A stretch of 64,000 bases of DNA from Bremia lactucae (GCF_004359215.1 NC_090610.1:1650665-1714664), one strand, 5' to 3'. Numbered from the stretch's first letter, positions 1-10,385 are shown. Notes: generated by a model not told the origin, from the sequence alone. Program-made: numbers and translations.

Positions 1-309
1 GGTTTACCTTGGCTCAGAAAATACGAGCCAAGGATCAGCTGGCAGCATCGATCCGTAAAGATGCCTGCCACTTGTTCATCAGATGGCCATCTGATGAACG
101 TCTTGGAGCGTCCACAAGCGTGTGGATGTACTACGAGTGAGTGCGATGGCCTCACTTGTGGTACGGTCGTTAGTACAACTGCACAAGATCACAGTGTGAT
201 CACCAATCACATTGTGGAGTCAGCTGCCGGCGGCTGTGTTAATGCACAGGCAGCGCCGAAGGTCCACCACTCGAAGCGGTCGAGTGGATTGAGACATGAA
301 TGTACGCTT
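1..309 (+). mobile_element. Gypsy family 1, protease/linker fragment
   Basis: The stretch is nearly identical to 58190-58497, which lies between the protease-like and reverse-transcriptase parts of the long family-1 copy further right. The open frame from position 61 is the same Cys- and His-containing linker seen at 58239. At about 310 the sequence jumps to a stretch that matches 62358 onward, so the RT, RNase H and integrase parts are missing. It is a non-autonomous, internally deleted copy. Confidence 0.75.
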
Positions 310-621
310 GGTGGCGCGCTCCAGGCTTGCATAAGCGAGACTTTATCTCGCTTATTGTTGCCACTAAAGCATCGATGCTTAAGAAAAGCATCGAGATAAA
401 ATTCGTCCTCAGCGCCAAGTTCTTCGCGCTTGGATCAAGGCCATGAGGCTTTCTCGCAATAAATAAGGGATATTTATTGTGAGGAGTAGTTTCTCTAGAC
501 AAGCTATTGATTAGCCGATCTGGCAAAAGCCACGGCTTCTTTTCAGGGGCGAGATGAGACATTATATTGTCTTCACTCCCCTGAGTGGTACCCACTGAAG
601 CACAAGGACTTTTCGTTCGAA
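310..621 (+). mobile_element. Gypsy family 1, 3' internal tail (left part)
   Basis: This matches 62358-62650 and, from about 430, also 23878-24040. It is the non-pol region before the 3' LTR. On the minus strand it holds the C-terminal part of the antisense ORF shared by the family-1 copies. It stops at 621, where a tRNA-unit array begins, and the matching sequence resumes at 10943. Confidence 0.75.
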
Positions 622-754
622 GCACAATGTTAGACACTGTTACCGTATTTGAGTTTTAAAGGTCTAAATAGCCTCAATAGCCGCTTCTATGTCCAAGTCT
701 TCCGATTTGTGCGCCGAGAAATTGAATGGCTTAAAATGATTCCCACCGGCCGAA

Positions 755-825
755 ACCCGTCTAGCTCAGTTGGTAGAGCGCTGGCCTTTTAAGCCAGTGG
801 TCGAGGATTTGACCTGCACGGGGGT
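755..825 (+). pseudogene. tRNA-Lys(TTT)-like, degenerate T arm
   Basis: The D arm (GCTC/GAGC) and the anticodon stem CTGGC/GCCAG with loop CTTTTAA are intact. The T loop reads TTTGACC instead of TTCGANC, and the T stem has mismatches. The loss of the invariant C of the B box suggests weak or no Pol III activity. Confidence 0.6.
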
Positions 826-1141
826 GATAAACGCTGCATGGCAAAAGAGAAGTGGCTAACTCACTCTGCAGCGCTAGCCCGAGCTGAAGCATCTCTCCTC
901 CATATACATTCTAATACATTAGTGAGCACGTTTTTTGCATCGATATGCACCTCTCTTCAAGCTGCAATTGATACCAGTTCTCCATGGAGCATAGAAACGC
1001 TAGTGTAAGCACAATGTGAGGCACAGTTACCGTATTTGAGTTTCAAAGGTCTTAATAGCCTTAATAGCCGCTTCTGTGTCCAAGTCTTCCGATTTGTGCG
1101 CCGTGAAATCGAATGGCTTATAATGATTTTCACCGGCCGAA

Positions 1142-1211
1142 ACCCGTCTAGCTCAGTTGGTTGAGCGCTGGCCTTTTAAGCCAGTGTCGTGGGTTTGACC
1201 CGCACGGGGGT
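1142..1211 (+). pseudogene. tRNA-Lys(TTT)-like, one base short in variable loop
   Basis: The D stem and anticodon arm (CTTTTAA) are intact, the variable loop has lost one base, and the T loop is TTTGACC with one T-stem mismatch. Confidence 0.6.
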
Positions 1212-1529
1212 GATAAACGCTGCACGGAAGAAGAGGAGTCGCCAATTCACTCCGCAGCGCAAGCCCGAGCTGCAGAATCTTTACTCCATATATATTCTAA
1301 TACATTCTGTGAGCACGTCTTTTTGCATCGACATACACCTCTTTTCAAGCTGCAATTGATACCAGTTCTCCATGGAGCATAGAAACGCTAGCGTAAGCAC
1401 AATGTGAGGCACAGTTACCGTATTTGAGTTTCAAAGGTCTTAATAGCCTTAATAGCCGCTTCTGTGTCCAAGTCTTCCGATTTGTGCAATGAGAAATTGA
1501 ATGGCTTAAAATGATTCCCACCGGCCGAA

Positions 1530-1600
1530 ACCCGTCTAGCTCAGTTGGTAGAGCGCTGGCCTTTCAAGCCAGTGGTCGTGGGTTTGACCTGCACGGGGGT
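1530..1600 (+). pseudogene. tRNA-like, Lys body with TTC (Glu) anticodon
   Basis: The anticodon stem CTGGC/GCCAG is perfect but the loop reads CTTTCAA, giving anticodon TTC (Glu). The D arm is intact. The T loop is TTTGACC, as in the degenerate copies. Confidence 0.6.
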
Positions 1601-1915
1601 GATAAACGCTGCATGGCAAAAGAGGAGTCGTTAATTCACTCTGCAGCGCTAGCCCGAGCTGAAGCATCTCTCCTCCATAGACATTCTAATGCATTAATGA
1701 GCACGTCTTTTGCATCGATATGCACCTCTCTTCAAGCTGCAATTGATACCAGTTCTCCATGGAGCATAGAAACGCTAGCGTAAGCACAGTGTGAGGCACA
1801 GTTACCGTATTTGAGTTTTAAGGTCTTAATAGACTTAATAGCCGCTTCTGTGTCCAAGCCTTCCGATTTGTGCTCCAAGAAATCGAATGGCTTAAAATGA
1901 ACCCTACCGGCCGAA

Positions 1916-1985
1916 ACCCGTCTAGCTCAGTTGGTTGAGCGCTGGCCTTTTAAGCCAGTGTCGTGGGTTTGACCCGAACGGGGGT
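1916..1985 (+). pseudogene. tRNA-Lys(TTT)-like
   Basis: The D arm and anticodon arm are intact with TTT. The variable loop is one base short, and the T stem is broken (3' side CGAAC). Confidence 0.6.
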
Positions 1986-2303
1986 GATAAACGCTGCACG
2001 GAAGAAGAGGAGTCGCCAATTCACTCCGCAGCGCAAGCCCGAGCTGCAGAATCTTTACTCCATATATATTCTAATACATTCTGTGAGCACGTCTTTTTGC
2101 ATCGACATACACCTCTTTTCAAGCTGCAATAGATACCAGTTCTCCCTGGAGCATAGAAACGCTAGCGTAAGCACAATGTTAGGTACAGTTACCGTATTTG
2201 AGTTTCAAAGGTCTTAATAGCCTTAATAGCCGCTTCTGTGTCCAAGTCTTCCGATTTGTGCAATGAGAAATTGAATGGCTTAAAATGATTCCCACCGGCC
2301 GAA

Positions 2304-2374
2304 ACCCGTCTAGCTCAGTTGGTAGAGCGCTGGCCTTTTAAGCCAGTGGTCGTGGGTTTGACCCGAACGGGGGT
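2304..2374 (+). pseudogene. tRNA-Lys(TTT)-like
   Basis: The D and anticodon arms are intact with anticodon TTT. The T loop is TTTGACC and the 3' T-stem strand has two mismatches. Confidence 0.6.
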
Positions 2375-2691
2375 GATAAACGCTGCATGGAAGAAGACGA
2401 GTCGCCAATTCACTTTGCAGCGCAAGCCCGAGCCGAAGCATATTCACTCCATTTACATTTTAATCATTCTGTGAGCACGTCTTTTTTGCATCGACATGCA
2501 CCTCTCTTCAAGCTGCAATAGGTACCAGTTCTTCCTGGAGAATCGAAACGCTAGCGCAAAAACATTGTTAGGTACAGTTACCGTATTTGAGTTTCAAAGG
2601 TCTTAATAGCCTTAATAGCCGCTTCTGTGTCCAAGTCTTCGGATTTGAACACTTAGAAACCAGATAAACTTAAAATGAACCCCACCGGGCG

Positions 2692-2759
2692 AACGTCTAT
2701 AGTTGGTTGAGCGCTGGCCTTTAAGCCAGTGGTTGTGGTTTTGACCCGCACGGGGGGTG
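2692..2759 (+). pseudogene. tRNA-Lys-like, anticodon loop one base short
   Basis: The anticodon loop is CTTTAA (six bases) and the D-arm start has lost the GCTC block. It is clearly a pseudogene. Confidence 0.6.
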
Positions 2760-3073
2760 ATAATCGCTGCATGGCAAAAGAGGAGTCGCCAATCACTCTG
2801 CAGCGCAAGCCCGAGCTGAAGCATCTCTCCTCCTTATACATTCTAATACAGTCTGTGAGCACTTCTTTTTGTATTGACATGCACCTCTCTTCAAGCCGCA
2901 ATAGATACCAGTTCTCCCTGGAGCATAGAAACGCTAGCGTAAGCACAATGTTAGGTACTGTTACCGTATTTGAGTTTCAAAGGTCTCAATAGCCTTAATA
3001 GCCGCTTCTGTGTCCAAGCCTTCGGATTTGAACACTTAGAAATCAAATAAACTTAAAATGAATCCCACCGGGC

Positions 3074-3144
3074 GAACGTCTAGCTCAGTTGGTTGAGCGC
3101 TGACCTTTCAATCCAGTGGTCGTGGGTTTGACCCGCACGGGGTG
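3074..3144 (+). pseudogene. tRNA-like with TTC anticodon and broken anticodon stem
   Basis: The D arm is intact. The anticodon arm reads CTGAC-CTTTCAA-TCCAG, with two stem mismatches and TTC as the apparent anticodon. The copies at 8843 and 9233 share exactly this change, so they form a subfamily. Confidence 0.55.
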
Positions 3145-3365
3145 TGATAAACGCTGCATGGAAGAAGAGGAGTCGCCGAAATTCACTCCGCAGCGCAAGC
3201 CCGAGCTGCAGCTTCTTCACTCCATATACATTCTAATACATTAGTGAGCACGTTTTTTGCATCGATATGCACCTCTCTTCAAGCTGCAATTGATACCAGT
3301 TCTCCATGGAGCATAGAAACGCTAGTGTAAGCACAATGTGAGGCACAGTTACCGTATTTGAGTTT

Positions 3366-4102
3366 NNNNNNNNNNNNNNNNNNNNNNNNNNNNNNNNNNN
3401 NNNNNNNNNNNNNNNNNNNNNNNNNNNNNNNNNNNNNNNNNNNNNNNNNNNNNNNNNNNNNNNNNNNNNNNNNNNNNNNNNNNNNNNNNNNNNNNNNNNN
3501 NNNNNNNNNNNNNNNNNNNNNNNNNNNNNNNNNNNNNNNNNNNNNNNNNNNNNNNNNNNNNNNNNNNNNNNNNNNNNNNNNNNNNNNNNNNNNNNNNNNN
3601 NNNNNNNNNNNNNNNNNNNNNNNNNNNNNNNNNNNNNNNNNNNNNNNNNNNNNNNNNNNNNNNNNNNNNNNNNNNNNNNNNNNNNNNNNNNNNNNNNNNN
3701 NNNNNNNNNNNNNNNNNNNNNNNNNNNNNNNNNNNNNNNNNNNNNNNNNNNNNNNNNNNNNNNNNNNNNNNNNNNNNNNNNNNNNNNNNNNNNNNNNNNN
3801 NNNNNNNNNNNNNNNNNNNNNNNNNNNNNNNNNNNNNNNNNNNNNNNNNNNNNNNNNNNNNNNNNNNNNNNNNNNNNNNNNNNNNNNNNNNNNNNNNNNN
3901 NNNNNNNNNNNNNNNNNNNNNNNNNNNNNNNNNNNNNNNNNNNNNNNNNNNNNNNNNNNNNNNNNNNNNNNNNNNNNNNNNNNNNNNNNNNNNNNNNNNN
4001 NNNNNNNNNNNNNNNNNNNNNNNNNNNNNNNNNNNNNNNNNNNNNNNNNNNNNNNNNNNNNNNNNNNNNNNNNNNNNNNNNNNNNNNNNNNNNNNNNNNN
4101 NN
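3366..4102. other. Assembly gap (737 N)
   Basis: The run of N hides the rest of one array unit and the 3' end of the chromodomain gene, so neither boundary can be placed. Confidence 1.
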
Positions 4103-5659
4103 GTCTTCGCTGCAGATCGCTTAAACTCTTTCAGTAGCGCCGCATTCTGTTCTTCAACGCGCTGGTGGTGGGCCTCGTGACAGTTGTCGGCCTTTGTCGG
4201 GTGTCTCAGGTCTTCCACAAACACGAATTGAAAAATGCCGCTCACTCCGGTCAAGTAATCATTCACGTCCGACAGTCCCACCCACTCGCCTTCATCCCAG
4301 ACTTGGTGGAACCTGCCAGTAATATGTAACGCCATACAGTGGCGGCGTCCCGCTCCGAAGTAGCAGTCCACCAAATACTGTCCGGGACGCAACCCCAACT
4401 CATAGAGAGTTAGTACAGTTCCCCTCTTCGTCCCTCGAAACAAGTTTATCTTTAGGGTTCTTCTGTGTACTTCGCCAGCTATTCCGGGGTGATACTTCCC
4501 CACCACGTGCAGCAACTCGGCTACCTTCTGCATGCCGAGCCCATCCCCGGGCGGAATATTCTTTAACTGCTTAAACTTCTCCCACAGGTCCGTCGTGATG
4601 ATTCCAGATCTCCCCGTGACTTCGTACAAGGCCCGGACCGCGTTCAACACACAGTCACCCTCCTCGCTCGCTGTCATTAGCCGGTGTCCGGTAAAGTTGC
4701 CGCGGACGTATCGCTCGAATTGGATGGAGCGCTTCATGTCGTCGATCCACTCATCGACCAGGTCGCACATACTCCCCAATCCGTCCTCTCTTAGGGTTCT
4801 CCCAGGCGTCCATGAGTCTTCTTCAGCGGAGCCAGTGAACCGAACTAAGTAAAAGTAGTCACCGAATTGCTCTCGTCGATCTCGAACTTGGTCAACCGGA
4901 AACTTCTTCCGTGTCACCCTTGTGAGGGCGCGCATGGCCGCTAGCGCTCGTGGGGCGAGCGGTTGTCGCAATGCCCCCCCCCTGTTGATCGTGCTGCCGT
5001 TTGCTTCGTACGAGTGCCGCCCTTGCCGTCCGGCACAGCTCGTGCAAAAGCTATCCTTGTCTTCTGTCCGATGGTAGGCGTCAGAGGCATCACTTCATCT
5101 CCTTCAAAGTCGTCATTGGAGTCTTCTTCCAGACCGGCACGTCTCATTTCAGCGTCCGCCTGCAAGTGCTGTGGCACCGTTGTCATTGGCAAGGTGTCCG
5201 CAATAGTTTGCCTCACAAGTCGGGAAATTTTTGCAGGTGCCTTCGCCTGCGCGCCCACACACTCCGCTTCCAGGACATGCGTCGTTGTCGTTGTTGCCGG
5301 GGCCGACAAATCCTCCGTCAGTCGGTCGGCCGGTGACGTCGTTGCGCCAGCACTCGAACCGTCAGGGTCCTTGCTCTTCGACTTCTCGGCTGCCATTTCC
5401 CGTGGCAAGGTCACCACCACTAGAGACTGCGTCGGCTCCCCGGAGTCCCCCATGCGCTTCCCTTCCTCCAAAGGCTCGGTCTCGCCGCTGACAACCTCAT
5501 CAAGACCCAGTGGTCTGGCCCCCCCCCCGTTTCCGGCGATAACCAGCGCGCGATAGGGTCTTGAATTGGCGTCGGCGGCTTCTCCGTGCCCTTGCCGAAA
5601 GGAGCTGGCGCATTAGGACTCGCGGAACTTGACGCTCCGTCGGTTTTCTTACCTGGCAT
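4103..5659 (-). CDS. H3-tail/chromodomain/putative cysteine-peptidase protein, element-borne, frame-broken
   Basis: The minus-strand gene probably starts at 5659 and runs into the N gap. Three frames must be joined, at a 10-G run (5519-5528) and a 9-G run (4975-4983), so both breaks may be sequence errors. First comes a ~200-residue Ser/Pro/Ala-rich acidic region. At about 5014-4984 follows RTKQTAARSTGG, which closely resembles the histone H3 N-terminus, and similarity continues past the second G run. A chromodomain follows at about residues 37-75 counted from 4971 (YLVRF...EEDSW.P). After it is a domain with GDCVLNA (Cys107) and RRHCMAL (His211), compatible with an OTU-like or papain-like peptidase. 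No RT is visible. The 5' end abuts the tRNA-Lys at 5750, as in tRNA-targeted elements. The element class is not identified. Confidence 0.65.
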
Positions 5660-5749
5660 GATGCTGATTGCTTGGCTTGAATTTTCTCTACTTGCTCCGC
5701 GGCAAAATAAAAAGTAAGAATAATGAGGGGGAGGCTTGAGCACCACACA

Positions 5750-5821
5750 ACCCGTCTAGCTCAGTTGGTAGAGCGCTGGCCTTTTAAGCCAGTGGTCGTG
5801 GGTTCGAGCTCCACGGGGGGT
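5750..5821 (+). tRNA. tRNA-Lys (TTT), best copy in the array
   Basis: All arms form: D stem GCTC/GAGC with AGTTGGTA, anticodon stem CTGGC/GCCAG with loop CTTTTAA, and T arm GTGGG-TTCGAGC-TCCAC (one G-T pair). The acceptor ACCCGTC/GGGGGGT has one G-G mismatch and one wobble. A-box and B-box positions are canonical. A TTTT at 5855-5858 could end Pol III transcription. It is the only fully canonical head visible, and the chromodomain gene lies directly upstream in the opposite sense. Confidence 0.8.
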
Positions 5822-6130
5822 GACAAACGCTGCATGGCAGAAGAGTAGTCGCCATTTTGCTCTGCATCGCAACCATGAGCTGCAGCATCTTCACTTTATA
5901 AACATTTTAACACTTCCATTAAGCACGTCTTTTGCATCGACATGCACCTCTCTTCAAGCTGCAATGGATACCAGTTCTGTCTGGAGCATATAAACGCGAG
6001 CGTAAGCACAGTGTTAGGCGCAGTAACTGTATTTAAGCTGGTCAAAGTTTTAATAACTACTTATGTGTCCAAGTCTTCCAAATTAAGTGCTGAGAAATTA
6101 AATTGCTTAAAATGAATCAGTCGGGGCGAA

Positions 6131-6201
6131 ACCCGTCTAGCTCAGTTGGTAGAGGATGGCCTTTTAAGCCAGTGGTCGTGGGTTCGAGCCCCACGGGGGG
6201 T
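6131..6201 (+). tRNA. tRNA-Lys(TTT) with altered D and anticodon stem bases
   Basis: The T arm is canonical (GTGGG-TTCGAGC-CCCAC) and the anticodon is TTT. The D stem ends GAGG and the anticodon stem starts ATGGC, giving one mismatch each and one base less than the copy at 5750. Function is uncertain. Confidence 0.55.
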
Positions 6202-6510
6202 GACAAACGCTGCATGGCAGAAGAGTAGTCGCCATTTTGCTCTGCATCGCAACCATGAGCTGCAGCATCTTCACTTTATAAACATTTTAACACTTCCATT
6301 AAGCACGTCTTTTGCATCGACATGCACCTCTCTTTAAGCTGCAATGGATACCAGTTCTGTCTGGAGCATATAAACGCGAGCGTAAGCACAGTGTTAGGCG
6401 CAGTAACTGTATTTAAGCTGCTCAAAGTTTTAATAACTACTTATGTGTTCAAGTCTTCCGATTTGAGTGCTGAGAAATTAAATTGCTTAAAATGATTCAG
6501 ACAGGGCGAA

Positions 6511-6581
6511 ACCCGTCTAGCTCAGTTGGTAGAGGATGGCCTTTTAAGCCAGTGGTCGTGGGTTCGAGCCCCACGGGGGGT
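6511..6581 (+). tRNA. tRNA-Lys(TTT), same variant as at 6131
   Basis: It has the same canonical T arm and the same D-stem/anticodon-stem changes as the copy at 6131, so the two were duplicated after that change arose. Confidence 0.55.
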
Positions 6582-6738
6582 GACAAACGCTGCATGGCAG
6601 AAGAGTAGTCGCCATTTTGCTCTGCATCGCAACCATGAGCTGCAGCATCTTCACTCCATAAACATTTTAACACTTCCATTAAGCACGTCTTTTGCATCGA
6701 CATGCACCTCTCTTCAAGCTGCAATGGATACCAGTTCT

Positions 6739-7711
6739 NNNNNNNNNNNNNNNNNNNNNNNNNNNNNNNNNNNNNNNNNNNNNNNNNNNNNNNNNNNNNN
6801 NNNNNNNNNNNNNNNNNNNNNNNNNNNNNNNNNNNNNNNNNNNNNNNNNNNNNNNNNNNNNNNNNNNNNNNNNNNNNNNNNNNNNNNNNNNNNNNNNNNN
6901 NNNNNNNNNNNNNNNNNNNNNNNNNNNNNNNNNNNNNNNNNNNNNNNNNNNNNNNNNNNNNNNNNNNNNNNNNNNNNNNNNNNNNNNNNNNNNNNNNNNN
7001 NNNNNNNNNNNNNNNNNNNNNNNNNNNNNNNNNNNNNNNNNNNNNNNNNNNNNNNNNNNNNNNNNNNNNNNNNNNNNNNNNNNNNNNNNNNNNNNNNNNN
7101 NNNNNNNNNNNNNNNNNNNNNNNNNNNNNNNNNNNNNNNNNNNNNNNNNNNNNNNNNNNNNNNNNNNNNNNNNNNNNNNNNNNNNNNNNNNNNNNNNNNN
7201 NNNNNNNNNNNNNNNNNNNNNNNNNNNNNNNNNNNNNNNNNNNNNNNNNNNNNNNNNNNNNNNNNNNNNNNNNNNNNNNNNNNNNNNNNNNNNNNNNNNN
7301 NNNNNNNNNNNNNNNNNNNNNNNNNNNNNNNNNNNNNNNNNNNNNNNNNNNNNNNNNNNNNNNNNNNNNNNNNNNNNNNNNNNNNNNNNNNNNNNNNNNN
7401 NNNNNNNNNNNNNNNNNNNNNNNNNNNNNNNNNNNNNNNNNNNNNNNNNNNNNNNNNNNNNNNNNNNNNNNNNNNNNNNNNNNNNNNNNNNNNNNNNNNN
7501 NNNNNNNNNNNNNNNNNNNNNNNNNNNNNNNNNNNNNNNNNNNNNNNNNNNNNNNNNNNNNNNNNNNNNNNNNNNNNNNNNNNNNNNNNNNNNNNNNNNN
7601 NNNNNNNNNNNNNNNNNNNNNNNNNNNNNNNNNNNNNNNNNNNNNNNNNNNNNNNNNNNNNNNNNNNNNNNNNNNNNNNNNNNNNNNNNNNNNNNNNNNN
7701 NNNNNNNNNNN
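6739..7711. other. Assembly gap (973 N)
   Basis: The gap lies inside the array. At ~387 bp per unit it would hold about 2.5 units if its length is real. Confidence 1.
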
Positions 7712-7753
7712 CCTTTTAACCCAGTGGTCGTGAGTTTGACCCGCACAGGGGGT
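7712..7753 (+). pseudogene. tRNA-Lys-like, 5' part hidden by gap
   Basis: Only the part from the anticodon loop (CTTTTAA) onward is visible. The 3' stem reads CCCAG, so the anticodon stem has a mismatch, and the T loop is TTTGACC. Confidence 0.5.
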
Positions 7754-8071
7754 GATAAACGCTGCACGGCAAAAGAGGAGTCACCATTTCACTCTGCAGC
7801 GCAAGCCCGAGCTGCAACATGTTCACTCCATACACATTCTAATACATATAGTGAGCACGTCTTTTTGCTTCGACATGACACTCTCTTCAAGCTGCAATAG
7901 ATACCAGTTCTTCCTGGAGCATAGAAACGCTAGCGCAAAAATATTGTAAAACACAGTTACCGTATTTGAGTTTCAAAGGTCTTAATAGCCTTAATAGCCG
8001 CTTCTGTGTCCAAGTCAACCGATTTGTGCGCCGAGAAATCGAATGGCTTAAAATGAGCCCTACCGGCCGAA

Positions 8072-8143
8072 ACCCGTCTAGCTCAGTTGATAGAGCGCCG
8101 GCCTTTTAACCCAGTGGTCGTGGGTTTGACCCGCACGGGGGGT
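8072..8143 (+). pseudogene. tRNA-Lys(TTT)-like
   Basis: The D arm is intact (loop AGTTGATA). The anticodon stem CCGGC/CCCAG is weakened, the anticodon is TTT and the T loop is degenerate. Confidence 0.55.
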
Positions 8144-8459
8144 GACAAACGCGGCACGGCAAAAGAGGAGTCGCCATTTCACTCTGCAGCGCAAGCCCGA
8201 GCTGAAGCATATCCCCTCTGTATACATTCTAACACATTCTGTGAGCACTTCTTTTTGTATTGACATGCACCCCTCTTCAAGCTGCAATAGTAACCAGTTC
8301 TCCTTGGAGCATAGAAACGCTAGCGTAAGCACAATGTTAGTACTGTTACCGTATTTGAGTTTCAAAGGTCTTAATAGCCTTAATAGCCGCTTCTGTGTCC
8401 AAGCCTTCGGATTTGAACACTTAGAAACCAAATAAACTTAAAATGAACCCCACCGGGCG

Positions 8460-8528
8460 AATGTCTACAGTTGATAGATGCGCTGGACTTTTAAGCCAGT
8501 GGTCGTGGGTTTGACCCGCACGGGGGTG
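8460..8528 (+). pseudogene. tRNA-Lys-like, broken D arm
   Basis: The head reads GTCTACAG instead of GTCTAGCTCAG, so the D stem is lost. The anticodon loop is ACTTTTAA. The copies at 10009 and 10701 share this loss. Confidence 0.5.
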
Positions 8529-8842
8529 ATAATCGCTGCATGGCAAAAGAGGAGTCGCCAATCACTCTGCAGCGCAAGCCCGAGCTGAAGCATATCCCCT
8601 CTGTATACATTCTAATACATTAGTGAGCACGTTTTTTGCATCGATATGCACCTCTCTTCAAGCTGCAATTGATACCAGTTCTCCATGGAGCATAGAAACG
8701 CTAGTGTAAGCACAATGTGAGGCACAGTTACCGTATTTGAGTTTTAAAGGTCTAAATAGCCTTAATAGCTGCTTCTGTGTCCAAGCCTTCGGATTTGAAC
8801 ACTTAGAAATCAAATAAACTTAAAATGAATCCCACCGGGCGA

Positions 8843-8912
8843 ACGTCTAGCTCAGTTGTTTGAGCGCTGACCTTTCAATCCAGTGGTCGTGGGTTTGACC
8901 CGCACGGGGTGT
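8843..8912 (+). pseudogene. tRNA-like with TTC anticodon, broken stem
   Basis: It has the same CTGAC-CTTTCAA-TCCAG anticodon arm as the copy at 3074, and the T loop is TTTGACC. Confidence 0.5.
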
Positions 8913-9232
8913 GATAAACGCTGCATGGAAGAAGAGGAGTCGCCGAAATTCAATCCGCAGCGCAAGCCCGAGCTGCAGCATATTCACTCTATTTACATTT
9001 TAATACATTCTGTGAGCACGTCTTTTTGCATCGACATGCACCTCTCTTCAAGCTGCAATAGGTACCAGTTCCTCCTGGAGAATCAAAACGCTAGCGTAAG
9101 CACAATGTTAGGTACTGTTACCGTGTTTGAGTTTTAAAGGTCTTAATAGCCTTAATAACCGCTTCTGTGTCCAAGCGTTCGGATTTGAACACTTAGAAAT
9201 CAAATAAGCTTAAAATGAATCCCACCGGGCGA

Positions 9233-9302
9233 ACGTCTAGCTCAGTTGGTTGAGCGCTGACCTTTCAATCCAGTGGTCGTGGGTTTGACCCGCACGGGGT
9301 GT
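9233..9302 (+). pseudogene. tRNA-like with TTC anticodon, broken stem
   Basis: It belongs to the same subfamily as 3074 and 8843. The D arm is intact and the anticodon stem is broken. Confidence 0.5.
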
Positions 9303-9622
9303 GATAAACGCTGCATGGAAGAAGAGGAGTCGCCGAAATTCACTCCGCAGCGCAAGCCCGAGCTGCAGCTTCTTCACTCCATATACATTCTAATACATTC
9401 CGTGAGCACGTCTTTTTGCATCGACATGCACCTCTCTTCAAGCTGCAATAGGTACCAGTTCTCTCTGGAGCATAGAAACGCTAGCGTAAGCACAATGTTA
9501 GGTACTGGTACCGTATTTGAATTTTAAAGGTCTTAAAAGCCTTAATAGCCGCTTCTATGTCCAAGTCTTCCGATTTGTGCGCCGAGAAATTGAATGGCTT
9601 AAAATGATTCTCACCGGCCGAA

Positions 9623-9693
9623 ACCGTCTAGCTCAGTTGATTGAGCGCTGGCCTTTTAAGCCAGTGGTCGTGGGTTTGACCCGCACGGGGGGT
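9623..9693 (+). pseudogene. tRNA-Lys(TTT)-like
   Basis: The acceptor is one C short (AACCGTC). The D and anticodon arms are intact with TTT, and the T loop is TTTGACC. Confidence 0.55.
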
Positions 9694-10008
9694 GATAAAC
9701 GCTGCATGGCAAAAGAGGAGTCGCCATTCACTCTGCAGCGCAAGCCCGAGCTGAAGCATATCCCCTCTGTATACATTCTAATACATTCTGTGAGCACTTT
9801 TTTTGTATTGACATGCACCTCTCTTCAAGCCGCAATAGATACCAGTTCTCCCTGGAGCATAGAAACGCTAGCGTAAGCACAATGTTAGGTACTGTTACCG
9901 TATTTGAGTTTCAAAGGTCTTAATAGCCTTAATAGCCGCTTCTGTGTCCAAGCCTTCGGATTTGAACACTTAGAAACCAAATAAACTTAAAATGAACCCC
10001 ACCGGGCG

Positions 10009-10077
10009 AATGTCTACAGTTGATAGATGCGCTGGACTTTTAAGCCAGTGGTCGTGGGTTTGACCCGCACGGGGGTG
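10009..10077 (+). pseudogene. tRNA-Lys-like, broken D arm
   Basis: It has the same GTCTACAG loss of the D stem as the copy at 8460. Confidence 0.5.
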
Positions 10078-10342
10078 ATAATCGCTACATGGCAAAAGAG
10101 GAGTCGCCAATCACTCTGCAGCGCAAGCCCGAGCTGAAGCATATTCCCATATTCTGTGAGCACTTCTTTTTTGCATCGACATGCACCTCTCTTCAAGCTG
10201 CAATAGGTACTAGTTCTTCCTGGTGCATAGCAACGCTAGCGCAGAAACATTGTTAGGCACAGTTACCGTATTTGAGTTTCAAAGGTCTAAATATCCTTAA
10301 TAACCGCTTCTGTGTCCAAGCCTTCGGATTTGAACACTTAGA

Positions 10343-10385
10343 GGCCTTTTAAGCCAGTGGTCGTGGGTTTGACCCGAACGGGGGT
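10343..10385 (+). pseudogene. tRNA-Lys-like, 5' half deleted
   Basis: The unit body runs straight into the anticodon stem, so the acceptor and D arm are deleted. The next head follows at 10701. Confidence 0.5.

Noticed and set aside
61..399. Cys-rich small secreted protein
   Set aside because: The same frame is the linker of Gypsy family 1 at 58239, and there is no signal peptide.
1161..2217. Repeated 65-90 codon frames in the array
   Set aside because: They run through tRNA heads and recur only because the units repeat.
4963..5556. 197-codon plus-strand frame
   Set aside because: It is antisense to the H3/chromodomain gene; the minus frames carry the recognisable motifs.
3358..7900. Long open frames across the N gaps
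   Set aside because: They consist almost only of unknown residues.
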